Assembly (NCBI GenBank): GCA_946480085.1
Contig: CAMLHZ010000004.1
Location: 215,717 to 279,716 of the forward strand
DNA from: an uncultured Flavobacteriales bacterium
GTDB lineage: Bacteria; Bacteroidota; Bacteroidia; Flavobacteriales; Crocinitomicaceae
Length of the DNA stretch: 64,000 bases
Direction: 5' to 3'
Below, piece by piece: positions 36,992 to 46,303 of the stretch. Position 1 is the stretch's first letter; every line of letters starts with the position of its first letter. The position numbers and the translations under genes were made by a program. Under the pieces are notes generated by a model, which did no database searches, had not been told where the DNA came from, and was given only the letters and a program-made list of their open reading frames with translations.

Positions 36992-38182
36992 TCAATACCT
37001 ATTACTATTAGAAGAAAATTTCTTTCCAGCTCGAATTTCCTGTATTTGTTGGAGTCTGGTTCTTCTTTGGCGCGTTTTTATGAGTGCTTTTCCTTGTCGG
37101 AGATTTCCGAATTTCTTACGTTTGATTTTATGCAGAAAAACCGCCGCAATAATCACCGTTAATACGATAAAGGCACTAGCCACATAAATATTGGAGAGTT
37201 TCAGCACGATGGAAAACACAATTACCCCAATTATATTTACATTGGCAATATAAAAACTGGCCCTTCTGTGCGAGAGCTTGTAAGCATCAATCAATACGTG
37301 ATGTAAATGATTTCGGTCTGGTGAAAAAACACCTTTTCCATTTAAGAGACGGATGATAAAGACACGTCCAGTATCAAAAAGTGGAACAATCAGAAAAGAG
37401 ATAATTACAATTGGAATGTCAACAGCGTTAAACGGCAGACGATTGATCGATTCATGGTCGAGCGTCAAAAAACGAACCGACATTGCTCCCAACATAAAGC
37501 CTAACAGCATCGACCCCGTATCACCCATAAAAATCTTGTTCTTCGCAGAAAGGTTGAAGAAAAGAAAACCTATCAGCATACCAACCATGGTTAGACAAAT
37601 CAAAAAGAGAAAATAGCGTTCGGCCGAAAAGAAAACCACGGCAAAACCTGAGAATGCAACGATACCTACTGAAGCTGCCAAACCATCGATTCCATCAATT
37701 AGGTTAAATGCGTTAATTACAGCCAACATCACAATTAGTCCGATGGCAAATCCCATCCACGGATTGATCTCATCTATCCCGAAAAAACCGTGAAGGGTGC
37801 TAATTTCGAACTTACTGTTGAACAGAATGAATAAACATGAGAGTGTTTGACCAATTAACTTGGTTTTTGGTGCAAGAACAACTAAGTCGTCTTTGAGTCC
37901 AAGAAAAAACAAGATGGTAAGTGCCGGATACAAGCTTGTAGAAACACCGAATGTATCAAATCGGTGATTGAAGTAAAGGGCAATCATTAGAACGATAAAA
38001 AATGCCATTCCGCCCAAACTTGGGGTTGCACTGATATGTGAACTTCTCTCATTCGGGCTATCCATTAGTTTTTTGAATCGAACGATTGAAATTATCTTAG
38101 GAACCAAGTATGCAGTAGCCAGAATTGAAGCTACAAAAACCAATAGTGCATGCATTAATAAATTACTCATTTCATCTTCCAT
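36992..38182 (-). CDS. WecA/MraY-type polyprenyl-phosphate sugar-1-phosphate transferase (paralogue 2)
   Basis: From the ATG at 38182 the product is 396 residues (an ATG at 38170 is an alternative). It carries the same loops as paralogue 1 (GLKDDLVVL, NAFNLIDGIDGLA, GDTGSM, DRNHLHH) and aligns along the whole length. It differs by a longer, very basic C-terminal tail rich in Lys, Arg and Gln (IKTRQRRTRLQQIQEIRAGK), which could bind membrane or partner. A TTG at 38269 would extend the frame, but it lies inside a perfect palindrome and gives an implausible N-terminus. It probably arose by tandem duplication. Confidence 0.93.
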   Translation of the reverse strand: MEDEMSNLLMHALLVFVASILATAYLVPKIISIVRFKKLMDSPNERSSHISATPSLGGMAFFIVLMIALYFNHRFDTFGVSTSLYPALTILFFLGLKDDLVVLAPKTKLIGQTLSCLFILFNSKFEISTLHGFFGIDEINPWMGFAIGLIVMLAVINAFNLIDGIDGLAASVGIVAFSGFAVVFFSAERYFLFLICLTMVGMLIGFLFFNLSAKNKIFMGDTGSMLLGFMLGAMSVRFLTLDHESINRLPFNAVDIPIVIISFLIVPLFDTGRVFIIRLLNGKGVFSPDRNHLHHVLIDAYKLSHRRASFYIANVNIIGVIVFSIVLKLSNIYVASAFIVLTVIIAAVFLHKIKRKKFGNLRQGKALIKTRQRRTRLQQIQEIRAGKKFSSNSNRY

Positions 38183-38491
38183 TTTTAAACACTCACCTAC
38201 ATCTAATGATGCAAATGAGTTCACTATTCTGCGTTTATATTTTGTTCTTTTTGGACAATAGTTGTCCAAAGCATTGAGTGCTAAAACCTAACATTTAAAA
38301 AAATGATATGGTATTACACGACATTGCCCAAGATCTCTCAAGGAGTTTTCACGTTGGTAGTTGTTCGGATAACTGATGAGTTTGAAGAGCTTCAGTTATA
38401 CATTTGATTTTAAGTATATTAACCTAATTAGGTTTGTTTCCTGGATTTAGAGCGGCGTTCAACAATCAATTTCTATGCCATATAATCAAAT
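38183..38491. other. 309-bp intergenic region upstream of the second WecA-like gene
   Basis: Apart from the 21-bp palindrome at 38250-38270, the region contains no gene I can support. It separates the gmd-to-WecG part of the locus from the WecA/Wza/Wzc part, so a separate transcription start for the latter part is plausible. Confidence 0.5.
38250..38270. promoter_or_regulatory. perfect 21-bp palindrome, possible operator
   Basis: TTTGGACAA-TAG-TTGTCCAAA has 9-bp perfect arms and a 3-bp centre. It lies 68 bp upstream of the WecA-like start at 38182 and is not followed by a T-run in the direction of the gene. Its symmetry and location suit a dimeric regulator's operator. Confidence 0.45.
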
Positions 38492-39214
38492 TCAATTCTT
38501 TTTTTTAAATTTTTCTTTAATAACATACCATATAAACTCCGGCATTGAAATAAGGTTGCGTCGGGCTAATCTTTTTGGTTCTTTTATGAAACGGACAAAC
38601 CACTCCAGTCCTATTTTTATCCAAAACGGATGTGGTCGTTTTACTGTTCCCGCATAAAAATCAAAAACAGCGCCAATGGAACAAATTACTCCTGATTGAA
38701 GTTTATCCTGATGTTCAAAAACCCATTTTTCCTGTTTAGGCGCGGTCATTCCAACAAATAAAAAATCGGGAGTGAAAGCATTCACTTTTTGAATCATTTC
38801 CAAATTTTCAGCTTCAGAAAAGCTTGGTTTGTATGGCGGACTATAAGAATCCACAATCAAATTGGGATATTCCTTTGATAATCGTTCCTTGATTTTATTC
38901 AATGTGTTTTGAGATGCTCCCAAATAAAAAACTCTCTTTCCTTCACTATTGGCTTTGTCAAGACAGAACTGATGTAAGTCTGCTCCTGCAATTTTCTGTA
39001 TTCGCTTTCCTTTCAAGAATTTAGCCGCGATAACAATTCCAATTCCATCTGGCAATAAGATTGTCGACTCTAAAAGCGCCTTTTTGAATACTGCATCTTT
39101 TCTCGCTACACAATAGGAGTGAGGATTGATGGTATTAACGATCTGCTTCTTTCCCGTTGATCCAATTTGATCCAAAGATGTGGTTATCTTATATTTCAGA
39201 ACTTCCACCTCCAT
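38492..39214 (-). CDS. WecG/TagA/CpsF family glycosyltransferase
   Basis: The 240-residue GT26 protein has the family blocks TINPHSYCVARKDAVF, LLPDGIGIV, VFYLGASQ, FVGMTAPKQEKWVFEH, and GAVFDFYAGTVKRPHPFW. Members add N-acetylmannosamine (or the uronate) to lipid-linked GlcNAc, the second sugar of a repeat unit. The pairing with WecA-type genes fits that order. Its start lies inside the end of the upstream GT4 gene (26-bp overlap), so translation is probably coupled. Confidence 0.93.
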   Translation of the reverse strand: MEVEVLKYKITTSLDQIGSTGKKQIVNTINPHSYCVARKDAVFKKALLESTILLPDGIGIVIAAKFLKGKRIQKIAGADLHQFCLDKANSEGKRVFYLGASQNTLNKIKERLSKEYPNLIVDSYSPPYKPSFSEAENLEMIQKVNAFTPDFLFVGMTAPKQEKWVFEHQDKLQSGVICSIGAVFDFYAGTVKRPHPFWIKIGLEWFVRFIKEPKRLARRNLISMPEFIWYVIKEKFKKKN

Positions 39215-40310
39215 TACTGACGTTTTTAAGTATTTCTGTCATTCTAAACTCGAATTGCACCATTGTAAATTGTTTCATGTATTTATCATGGGCTCTTTTC
39301 CCCATTTGAACTCGCAGTTCCTGATTCAGGATTAATCGTTTAATATTCTCGCTTAACGCTAAAATGTCTCCTTTTTCTAAAAGTAAACCTGTTTCGTTAT
39401 GCTCTATAATATCCGGAATTCCTCCTTCAAACGTAGAGATGGTAGGCAAACCAACGCTCATGGCTTCAAGTAAAACTAGTGGGAAGCATTCTTCATGTGA
39501 AGGATGCACTAATATATCAGCGTTTTGCAGATAAGATGATTTTTCATCATCAACCTTTTTACCCAGATAAACAACATTATCTTGTAGTCCAACATTCTTA
39601 ATCTTATCCATTAACTCATTCTGAGTCAATGTACCTTCTCCACCGATTATATTACATTTGAAATTAATTCCCTCCTTTGTTAAAATCTCAAGTGCGTCAA
39701 GCAAATCCAACACACCTTTAGAAACTGCCAGATTTCCTATAAACAACAGGATTGGCGCTTCTTTAGAATGTTCTTTCGTGACTTTCGAAGCAATTGGAAT
39801 AATTCCATTTGGACAAATATGAATCTTATCTAGAGTCACATATTTTTCAATGTCCATATAGAGCAATTGAGATAATAAAATAACATCGGCATTTTTAAAG
39901 ACTCTTTTATACAGCCAGTTGTCCAGTTTTTTATGCTGATTTGTTGCAATTCCTTTATTATGAAAGTGGAAAATGAATTTCTTTCCAAACATTTTTAAAA
40001 ACAATACAATCAACGCATCTTTATAAAATCCCGTTCCTTTCGCCGTAATTGTCATATAAATGACATCTGGATTAAACCTGAAACGCAGTTTTAGAGCAGT
40101 AAAAATAAGCTTCACATATCTCCACAATTTTCCAAAACCACTCTTTCCAATATCATCAACAGAAGTTGAAGTTCCCAGGTTAAGAAAATTCGTCTCGAAC
40201 TGAGTATTTATTTGTTCACTGTTCTTTATGAATTGCCCAACAACCGCTGCTCCATGAATGGGAGGCGGAAGATGCAGAATAAAGAGAATCCTTTGTTTTT
40301 TCGCAGCCAT
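39189..40310 (-). CDS. GT4 family glycosyltransferase
   Basis: A 373-residue GT-B enzyme. The N-terminal part has a glycine loop (LPPPIHGAAVVGQFI). The C-terminal Glycos_transf_1 domain has LLFIGNLAVSKGVLDLLDAL, then HPSHEECFPLVLLEAMSVGL with the E-x7-E nucleotide-sugar motif, and a GGIPDIIEHNETGLL block. It adds one sugar of the repeat unit from a nucleotide-sugar donor; donor and acceptor unknown. It ends 2 bp before the neighbouring gene's region and overlaps the WecG-like gene. Confidence 0.92.
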   Translation of the reverse strand: MAAKKQRILFILHLPPPIHGAAVVGQFIKNSEQINTQFETNFLNLGTSTSVDDIGKSGFGKLWRYVKLIFTALKLRFRFNPDVIYMTITAKGTGFYKDALIVLFLKMFGKKFIFHFHNKGIATNQHKKLDNWLYKRVFKNADVILLSQLLYMDIEKYVTLDKIHICPNGIIPIASKVTKEHSKEAPILLFIGNLAVSKGVLDLLDALEILTKEGINFKCNIIGGEGTLTQNELMDKIKNVGLQDNVVYLGKKVDDEKSSYLQNADILVHPSHEECFPLVLLEAMSVGLPTISTFEGGIPDIIEHNETGLLLEKGDILALSENIKRLILNQELRVQMGKRAHDKYMKQFTMVQFEFRMTEILKNVSNGGGSSEI

Positions 40311-40311
40311 C

Positions 40312-41229
40312 TTAACGCAGTATCGTATTGATTAGCTTATACTTTACCCTCTGAACTAAACTATGTGGACGAAGAAACTGTTTCATCGTATTTTTGTCCA
40401 AAATAGGTTCTCCTTTAAAAAGAAAGGTCTCTTTCAACTCAGTATCCAACTGTGTCTTGAATCTTGAATACTTCTCTTTAGTATGGCTGGCGTCTACAGA
40501 ATCAAAACCGATGTTAACTGATTTAGATAAAATAGGATAAACAGAGAATAAATCATATTTGAATTGATGATAACACCAACGAATTGCCCATGAATCAATT
40601 TTACCGGTCATTTGCCTGTGGAGCATTCCAGACATATCAGACCCCATTAAATTGAATTTTTTTTGTAAGCTGGTGTTTGCCTGAAAACTTGAATAATCTT
40701 TTATCTCCCAATCTATTTCTTGCCATCTGTCTTTCCAAGTTCCCCAACAGGCACTATTGGATCGTTTGGTGAAATAAACATCATCTGTTTGCTTTGTTTT
40801 AATTGGCATTGACCATCCACTAATTGAAAAAATACGTTCTCGTTTATGATAATAATCCAATGCCGCATTCATGAAACTCAAAAAATTCGGACTGGTAATC
40901 ACGTCGTCTTCAACAACAATAATGCGCTCCTTTGATTCCAATACCGTTTTCACTCCGTTGATTATTGAATTTGCCAATCCACGATTTGTTTCAGCTGCAA
41001 TGACTTGTACAGAATTAAAACCCTCAATCCCATTTAGATAATTTCTCACTTCCTTAACTCCATTCGAATCCGAATCACCTTTTGGCCCATCGGAGAAAAC
41101 GATTAAGTCTGAATTCTTGGCAAGACTATTAGCTGCGAGCGCTTCAATTGTCAAGCTCAAGGTATCAACCCTTTTGTACGCAAACACAACAACTGGAGCT
41201 AAATTGATATTAACAGTGTTAAACTTCAT
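40312..41229 (-). CDS. GT-A fold glycosyltransferase (GNT-I/GT13-like)
   Basis: The 305-residue protein begins with a GT-A nucleotide-binding region (VVVFAYKRVDTLSLTIEAL), an SDGP strand, and an acidic metal site (ERIIVVEDDVITSPNFL), as in GNT-I-type bacterial transferases. SISGWSMP and CWGTWKDRWQEIDW match the family's acceptor-side region. It lacks membrane segments. It overlaps the start of the Wzy-like gene by 11 bp. Sugar specificity unknown. Confidence 0.85.
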   Translation of the reverse strand: MKFNTVNINLAPVVVFAYKRVDTLSLTIEALAANSLAKNSDLIVFSDGPKGDSDSNGVKEVRNYLNGIEGFNSVQVIAAETNRGLANSIINGVKTVLESKERIIVVEDDVITSPNFLSFMNAALDYYHKRERIFSISGWSMPIKTKQTDDVYFTKRSNSACWGTWKDRWQEIDWEIKDYSSFQANTSLQKKFNLMGSDMSGMLHRQMTGKIDSWAIRWCYHQFKYDLFSVYPILSKSVNIGFDSVDASHTKEKYSRFKTQLDTELKETFLFKGEPILDKNTMKQFLRPHSLVQRVKYKLINTILR

Positions 41230-42484
41230 CTCTCAATTTTTGTGTTTGATTTATCAGTAATCTTGAATTCTTCAATTTTAGTTCTTTAGCAGTAGCTTGA
41301 TTGGTAAATAAATACAGCCAAAAAATCAATGTAATCAGGATAACTGGCTGAATAAGAAAACTCTCGAAAAACGCACCACACATTATTCCAATAAGCACGG
41401 CGTTAAGTGCAGATTTTCTCATCTTTCTCAAATTAGAGATGAAATAAAGTAGTATGGCTATAAATCCTAGAAGTCCTGTAGCGGCAAAAAACTCGATATA
41501 AGAATTGTGAAAATAAAGGAAATCAATTCGATCGAAGTAATAATTCGCTGACTTGTTTTGTGTTAAAATCTCATTGTTTAAACCAAAAATGCCGCGACCA
41601 CTGAATATGGATTCTTGTTCGTAATAACCTAAAACATAGCTCCAAATAGTACTTCTTCCTGTAGTAAGTTGCAGAACACGTTCATTCAGCAAAAAGCTAT
41701 AAATATTACCCATATATATCACCAAACCTGTTAGTGAAGCAAGAACGATCCATCTATATCGAATGAGAAATCTGATAATACTATTCGCAAAAAGTAGCAA
41801 CGTGACGATTGCCAAAATCAGTTGCGCATTACGTGAGTTACTGAGAATAACAATGAATAAATAGACAGAAAACCATATCAAATGCTTTTTAGATACTTTG
41901 TCGAATTTCAATAACAACAAATGTATAATAGCGCCACAAACGCCATAAATTCCCATTTGGATATAACTGTTATAGAATAATCCTAAGCCAATTCGATCAT
42001 CAAGTTGGTGCCAAACGGGAATACCAAAACCAAGTCCTATAAGTGACCAAAAAACAAGATTTTCATTCAGTACTTTCGACAAACAATGAGTAACCACTAA
42101 GAGTATTGATGTTTTACTAGATCTGCTTTCAAAAGTTAACGCATCAACAAGGAGATAGAAAAAATAAATGTAAAGAATGAAGGTGACGTTTGTTATGAGC
42201 GTTTGGTTATCCATTATTCCCGTTAACAGTTGGTACACAGAAAACAGAATACAAAGGATCCAAAAAAGGAACAACCAACGATTACCACTTGTAAAACGAA
42301 TTAATCGTCTCTGAGTGGATAACAACACCAAACCCACACCTAAAACAGCAAATTTTCCAATTTTAGCGATTTCCGAAACAAATGGTATCTCAGAAATTCC
42401 ATTTGCAATGATGAGCGTAATAAACAGATATAGAAGCCGTCTACTTATGATATGAATATTTGGTTTTACCTCAAGCTTGAACAT
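41219..42484 (-). CDS. Wzy-like O-antigen/exopolysaccharide polymerase (O-antigen ligase family)
   Basis: A 421-residue integral membrane protein with about eleven helices and, between the last ones, a large periplasmic loop carrying STIWSYVLGYYEQESIFSGRG and HNSYIEFFAATG; this Arg/His-containing loop is typical of Wzy/WaaL proteins. It has low sequence conservation, as usual. With the adjacent Wzx-like gene it makes up the polymerising step of a Wzx/Wzy pathway. The overlap with both neighbours (14 bp with the upstream gene) suggests coupling. Confidence 0.85.
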   Translation of the reverse strand: MFKLEVKPNIHIISRRLLYLFITLIIANGISEIPFVSEIAKIGKFAVLGVGLVLLSTQRRLIRFTSGNRWLFLFWILCILFSVYQLLTGIMDNQTLITNVTFILYIYFFYLLVDALTFESRSSKTSILLVVTHCLSKVLNENLVFWSLIGLGFGIPVWHQLDDRIGLGLFYNSYIQMGIYGVCGAIIHLLLLKFDKVSKKHLIWFSVYLFIVILSNSRNAQLILAIVTLLLFANSIIRFLIRYRWIVLASLTGLVIYMGNIYSFLLNERVLQLTTGRSTIWSYVLGYYEQESIFSGRGIFGLNNEILTQNKSANYYFDRIDFLYFHNSYIEFFAATGLLGFIAILLYFISNLRKMRKSALNAVLIGIMCGAFFESFLIQPVILITLIFWLYLFTNQATAKELKLKNSRLLINQTQKLRDEV

Positions 42485-43760
42485 CTGAAACGTTGTTTTT
42501 ACTTAATCGAAACAAAATACTTAACCCTAAAAAATAGCAGATATTGGCAAACAAATAGGCGATTGATAATGCAGTTGAAGCACTAACCAATTTAGTCAGA
42601 ATTAATATATAACCAATGAGCAAAATCCCAAAATCTCTGAGAATGCGCATCCAGAACATCATCCAATTTCGATCAACTGACATAAAATACTGATTATAGA
42701 CATTACTCATGCTCATAAACACAGTACTTACCAATAAAAACAAAACGGGTTCAAAAAGTCCCTGAAAACTGTCTCCATACATTCCATTAATCAATGGAAA
42801 TCCCACTATTAAGATCAGCACAGGTGCAGCGGTAAGAATCAGATTTAACGTCAATGATTTGGAAACCACTTTCTGCAGCGATCGAATGTCATCATTTTGA
42901 GCAGAAAAGTGTTTCAACATTACATTTCTCAAAATAGATGGAATGAACAAAACAATGCTTGACCACTGAGTTGCCGCATTAAAAATCCCCAATTGACCGT
43001 TATTCGAGTTCCAAAGAATAATCAAAAAAACCAAGATACTTGAAGCTCCATATATGATTTCTTGAAGAGCCAATGGTGTGCTAAACTTCATCAGTTTTTT
43101 GGACAATCCCTTTTCATAATTCGACTCTGAGAAATCACTCCCACATCGTTTTATTAGAATTGCGAATAGAACAACGTTAACGAGCTGAGAAAAAACAAGT
43201 GAAATGACTGCACCGAAAAAATCGAACCACACCACACCGATTAATGTTGAAATGAAAGTAATGATACCTACAATCAGATTCCATTTCGCCATTTCCTTAA
43301 ACGCCCCATAACCGGCCAAAACACCTGTTTGAGTTGTTGTAATTGCATTAAGAATAATCCAACCAGCAACCAATTTTAAGTAAAACGACAAATGAGGCAA
43401 TTCAAAATATGCCTTAGCAACAAAATCTGAAAATAGAAACAATAAAAAGGCAAGTGTGGAGCTTATAACAACCGTAATTCTCAATGAAGAAAAAACAATT
43501 TGTTTATTGTTTCCAGTCTTCTTCGCTTCGGCAATGAACTTGGTCGCAGAATAACCCAAACCAAAAGTAGAAAGCATACCAATGTTTACTACGATATTTC
43601 TGAGTAGTCCATATTCTCCGTACAGCTCCTTCTCCAAAATCCGAGCAACCACAATAGCAGAAAGGAAAGCCAAAACCTTTGTCATGGCATTACCAGTAAC
43701 TGCCCAAAAAGAGTCAATCAATAATGGACTTGAAGTAATACGTTTTACAATTGCTTTCAA
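42471..43760 (-). CDS. Wzx-like oligosaccharide flippase (MATE/MVF superfamily)
   Basis: The 429-residue protein has twelve or so membrane helices with the polysaccharide-biosynthesis flippase pattern: SFWAVTGNAMTKVLAFLSAI at the start, then VVARILEKELYGEYGLLRN. It moves undecaprenyl-pyrophosphate-linked repeat units to the periplasmic face. It is bounded by fcl (2 bp) and the Wzy-like gene (overlap). Confidence 0.9.
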   Translation of the reverse strand: MKAIVKRITSSPLLIDSFWAVTGNAMTKVLAFLSAIVVARILEKELYGEYGLLRNIVVNIGMLSTFGLGYSATKFIAEAKKTGNNKQIVFSSLRITVVISSTLAFLLFLFSDFVAKAYFELPHLSFYLKLVAGWIILNAITTTQTGVLAGYGAFKEMAKWNLIVGIITFISTLIGVVWFDFFGAVISLVFSQLVNVVLFAILIKRCGSDFSESNYEKGLSKKLMKFSTPLALQEIIYGASSILVFLIILWNSNNGQLGIFNAATQWSSIVLFIPSILRNVMLKHFSAQNDDIRSLQKVVSKSLTLNLILTAAPVLILIVGFPLINGMYGDSFQGLFEPVLFLLVSTVFMSMSNVYNQYFMSVDRNWMMFWMRILRDFGILLIGYILILTKLVSASTALSIAYLFANICYFLGLSILFRLSKNNVSDVQA

Positions 43761-43761
43761 A

Positions 43762-44721
43762 CTAATTATCGATTTTCACTTCTTTTAGACTCTCAATATT
43801 CTCCAAAAACCATTTGTATGTCTCTTTCATACCATCTTCCAAAGAAATAGCTGCCTTCCAACCTGCTCTCTCCATCTTTGAAACATCCATTAACTTTCGA
43901 GGGGTTCCATCTGGTTTCGTGGTATCCCAAATAATCTCACCAGTATGTCCAACCGTTTTCTGAACGAGTAGAGCAAGTTCCTTGATCGTCAAATCACTTC
44001 CCGTACCCACATTATACAAATGTTCTTCTAGTTTGTTTTCAAGTGCAAAAACAACAGCTTTCGCTAAATCGTCAACAAACAAAAATTCTCTCATTGGAGT
44101 TCCTGAACCCCATAGTGTAACGGCAGTGTTCCCGTCTAATTTTGCCTCATGAAACTTTCTCATCATTGCCGGAAGCACATGTGAAGTATTGAGATCAAAA
44201 TTATCGTGGATTCCATACAAATTCGTAGGCATTAAGCTAACGAAATCCTTTCCAAACTGTTTACGAATTGCCTCGCAAGCTTTGACTCCTGCAATTTTTG
44301 CAATAGCATACCATTCGTTGGTTGGTTCTAGCGGTGCCGTGAGCAAAAATTCTTCTTTCAAGGGTTGTGGAGCCAATTTTGGGTAAATGCACGAACTTCC
44401 CAAAAAAATGAATTTCATCACACCTTGATTATGAGCAGCATCTATCAAATTGTTCTGAATCTGCAGATTCTCCATTAGAAAAGGGTATGGGAACTCATTA
44501 TTGGCCAAGATCCCTCCCACTCTTGCAGCGGTATCAATCACAACATCCGGTTTCTCATCAATGAAAAACTTATTAACGTCACTTTGACATCTCAAATCGA
44601 GTTCAGCAGATGTTCTAACGAGAATTTGGGTGTAACCAAGCTCATCCAGTATTCTGCATATAGCTGACCCAACCATTCCTCGATGTCCAGCTACATATAT
44701 TCGTTTATTCTTCACAGACAT
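43762..44721 (-). CDS. fcl: GDP-L-fucose synthase
   Basis: The 319-residue extended short-chain dehydrogenase has the NAD(P) loop GHRGMVGSA, the family's LGSSCIYPKLAPQPLKE with catalytic Ser, and the YxxxK motif in WYAIAKIAG. It epimerises and reduces GDP-4-keto-6-deoxymannose to GDP-L-fucose. It follows gmd by 4 bp, completing the GDP-fucose pathway from GDP-mannose. It provides the donor for a fucose-containing polysaccharide. Confidence 0.97.
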   Translation of the reverse strand: MSVKNKRIYVAGHRGMVGSAICRILDELGYTQILVRTSAELDLRCQSDVNKFFIDEKPDVVIDTAARVGGILANNEFPYPFLMENLQIQNNLIDAAHNQGVMKFIFLGSSCIYPKLAPQPLKEEFLLTAPLEPTNEWYAIAKIAGVKACEAIRKQFGKDFVSLMPTNLYGIHDNFDLNTSHVLPAMMRKFHEAKLDGNTAVTLWGSGTPMREFLFVDDLAKAVVFALENKLEEHLYNVGTGSDLTIKELALLVQKTVGHTGEIIWDTTKPDGTPRKLMDVSKMERAGWKAAISLEDGMKETYKWFLENIESLKEVKIDN

Positions 44722-44725
44722 TAAC

Positions 44726-45814
44726 TTAACTGTTCAAATCGATTTTTGCCTCATGAAGTTTCTTCACGAATTCCAAATCATGCTTCATCATAATTCTCAC
44801 CAGCTCTTCCAAACTTGTTTGATTTGGATTCCATCCTAGCAACGTTTTTGCCTTTGCTGGATTACCTAAAAGTTGATCTACCTCCGCAGGTCTAAAATAC
44901 TTCGGATCTACCTCAATAATGACTTCTCCTGTAGCCGCATTAATTCCCTTTTCTTCCACTCCTGTCCCTTGCCAATTCAGCGAAATTCCCGCTTCCAAAA
45001 ATGCCAACTCACAAAACCTGCGCACCGTATGCATTTCTCCAGTTGCAATTACAAAATCTTCTGGCTCTTTATGCTGAAGCATCAACCACATGCATTCTAC
45101 GTAATCCTTTGCATACCCCCAGTCTCGGCGAGCATCAAGATTACCCATGTAAAGTTTGCGCTGTAATCCGTTCGCTATTCGACTTGCAGCGAGTGTAATT
45201 TTTCGCGTTACAAACGTTTCTCCTCTTCGTTCACTTTCATGATTGAATAAAATTCCGTTTACAGCAAACATCCCATATGATTCGCGGTAATTTTTAGTTA
45301 TCCAAAACCCGTATTGCTTTGCTACTCCATAAGGTGATCGTGGGTAAAATGGTGTAGTTTCAGATTGCGGAACTTCCTGTACCTTACCGTAAAGCTCTGA
45401 CGTTGAAGCTTGATATATTCGACAAGATTTCTCCATTCCTAAAATTCGAACCGCTTCTAATATTCTAAGCGTTCCAACGGCATCTGATTCAGCTGTATAT
45501 TCTGGAACCTCAAACGAAACTTTGACATGACTTTGAGCAGCAAGATTGTAAATTTCGCTTGGTTTTACCAATTGAATGATTCGGATCAACGAACTAGAAT
45601 CTGTCATATCTCCATAATGCAATTCTATCTTTCTATGCTGATGAATATCCTTAATCCACTCATCAAAATATAAATGTTCGATTCTGCTTGTATTAAAATA
45701 AGACGCTCTTCTAATGATCCCATGAACTTCATACCCCTTCTTTAATAGAAACTCGGCAAGAAACGATCCATCCTGACCTGTAATTCCCGTAATCAGCGCA
45801 ACCTTTTTACTCAT
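44726..45814 (-). CDS. gmd: GDP-mannose 4,6-dehydratase
   Basis: The 362-residue enzyme makes GDP-4-keto-6-deoxy-D-mannose from GDP-mannose. Visible are the [20 protein letters not shown] loop, [19 protein letters not shown], the [20 protein letters not shown] catalytic Thr/Ser region, [13 protein letters not shown] (Tyr-x3-Lys), and [15 protein letters not shown]. It is the first gene of the minus-strand locus. No gene for GDP-mannose supply (manA/B/C) is present in the window. Confidence 0.98.
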   Translation of the reverse strand: MSKKVALITGITGQDGSFLAEFLLKKGYEVHGIIRRASYFNTSRIEHLYFDEWIKDIHQHRKIELHYGDMTDSSSLIRIIQLVKPSEIYNLAAQSHVKVSFEVPEYTAESDAVGTLRILEAVRILGMEKSCRIYQASTSELYGKVQEVPQSETTPFYPRSPYGVAKQYGFWITKNYRESYGMFAVNGILFNHESERRGETFVTRKITLAASRIANGLQRKLYMGNLDARRDWGYAKDYVECMWLMLQHKEPEDFVIATGEMHTVRRFCELAFLEAGISLNWQGTGVEEKGINAATGEVIIEVDPKYFRPAEVDQLLGNPAKAKTLLGWNPNQTSLEELVRIMMKHDLEFVKKLHEAKIDLNS

Positions 45815-46303
45815 TTCGATGTTAATTTAATTCATATTTTGAAACGCCCCATTAACAAAAATGAGACCGAAATTCAACAACCGTAATCAAAAAGTAGTGT
45901 AATTCTGTTTTGTTCTCTGAACGTGAATGGTGTACGTGATAGCAAAAATGGAAATGCCTTTGAAAGGCAATTAAAACAACAGATAAAAATTTGTATTTTC
46001 TAAAACCAAAAACGAATTACACACAGTATTTATCAATACCATTCTCACTTAAGAGAAATCATCAATCTGAAAAACTGAGTCTTATGCGGTTTAGCGGGCC
46101 AAAGATACCCTTTTTAGGTATTTAAACAATGCTAAATGTTAAAATCAACTCTTTTTTGTTGTTTTTTCAGATATATAATCCGTTGTAGCACTACTATTTA
46201 GGAGTACTGTCCCGTTTTATTTACAACAATTAAGCATTTTTACTTAGCATAATTTACGTATCGTTTCTCTATGTTTGTTCCAACGCACTATAAATAAACG
46301 AAA
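45815..46303. other. 489-bp intergenic region between gmd and the OmpA gene
   Basis: This divergent gap must hold the promoter of the polysaccharide locus and that of the OmpA gene. Visible are a short GCCTT-TGA-AAGGC hairpin near 45957, an ATACC/GGTAT hairpin near 46107-46122, and the exact -7 box at 46270. No gene of any length with a credible product was found. Confidence 0.6.
46270..46277 (+). promoter_or_regulatory. -7 promoter box (TATGTTTG) for the OmpA gene
   Basis: Exact TAnnTTTG match 26 bp before the ATG at 46304. No convincing -33 TTG is at the standard spacing. Confidence 0.5.

Noticed and set aside
38183..38269. Longer N-terminus for WecA paralogue 2 starting at TTG 38269
   Set aside because: The extension runs through a perfect palindrome and adds a charged, non-homologous segment before the first membrane helix.
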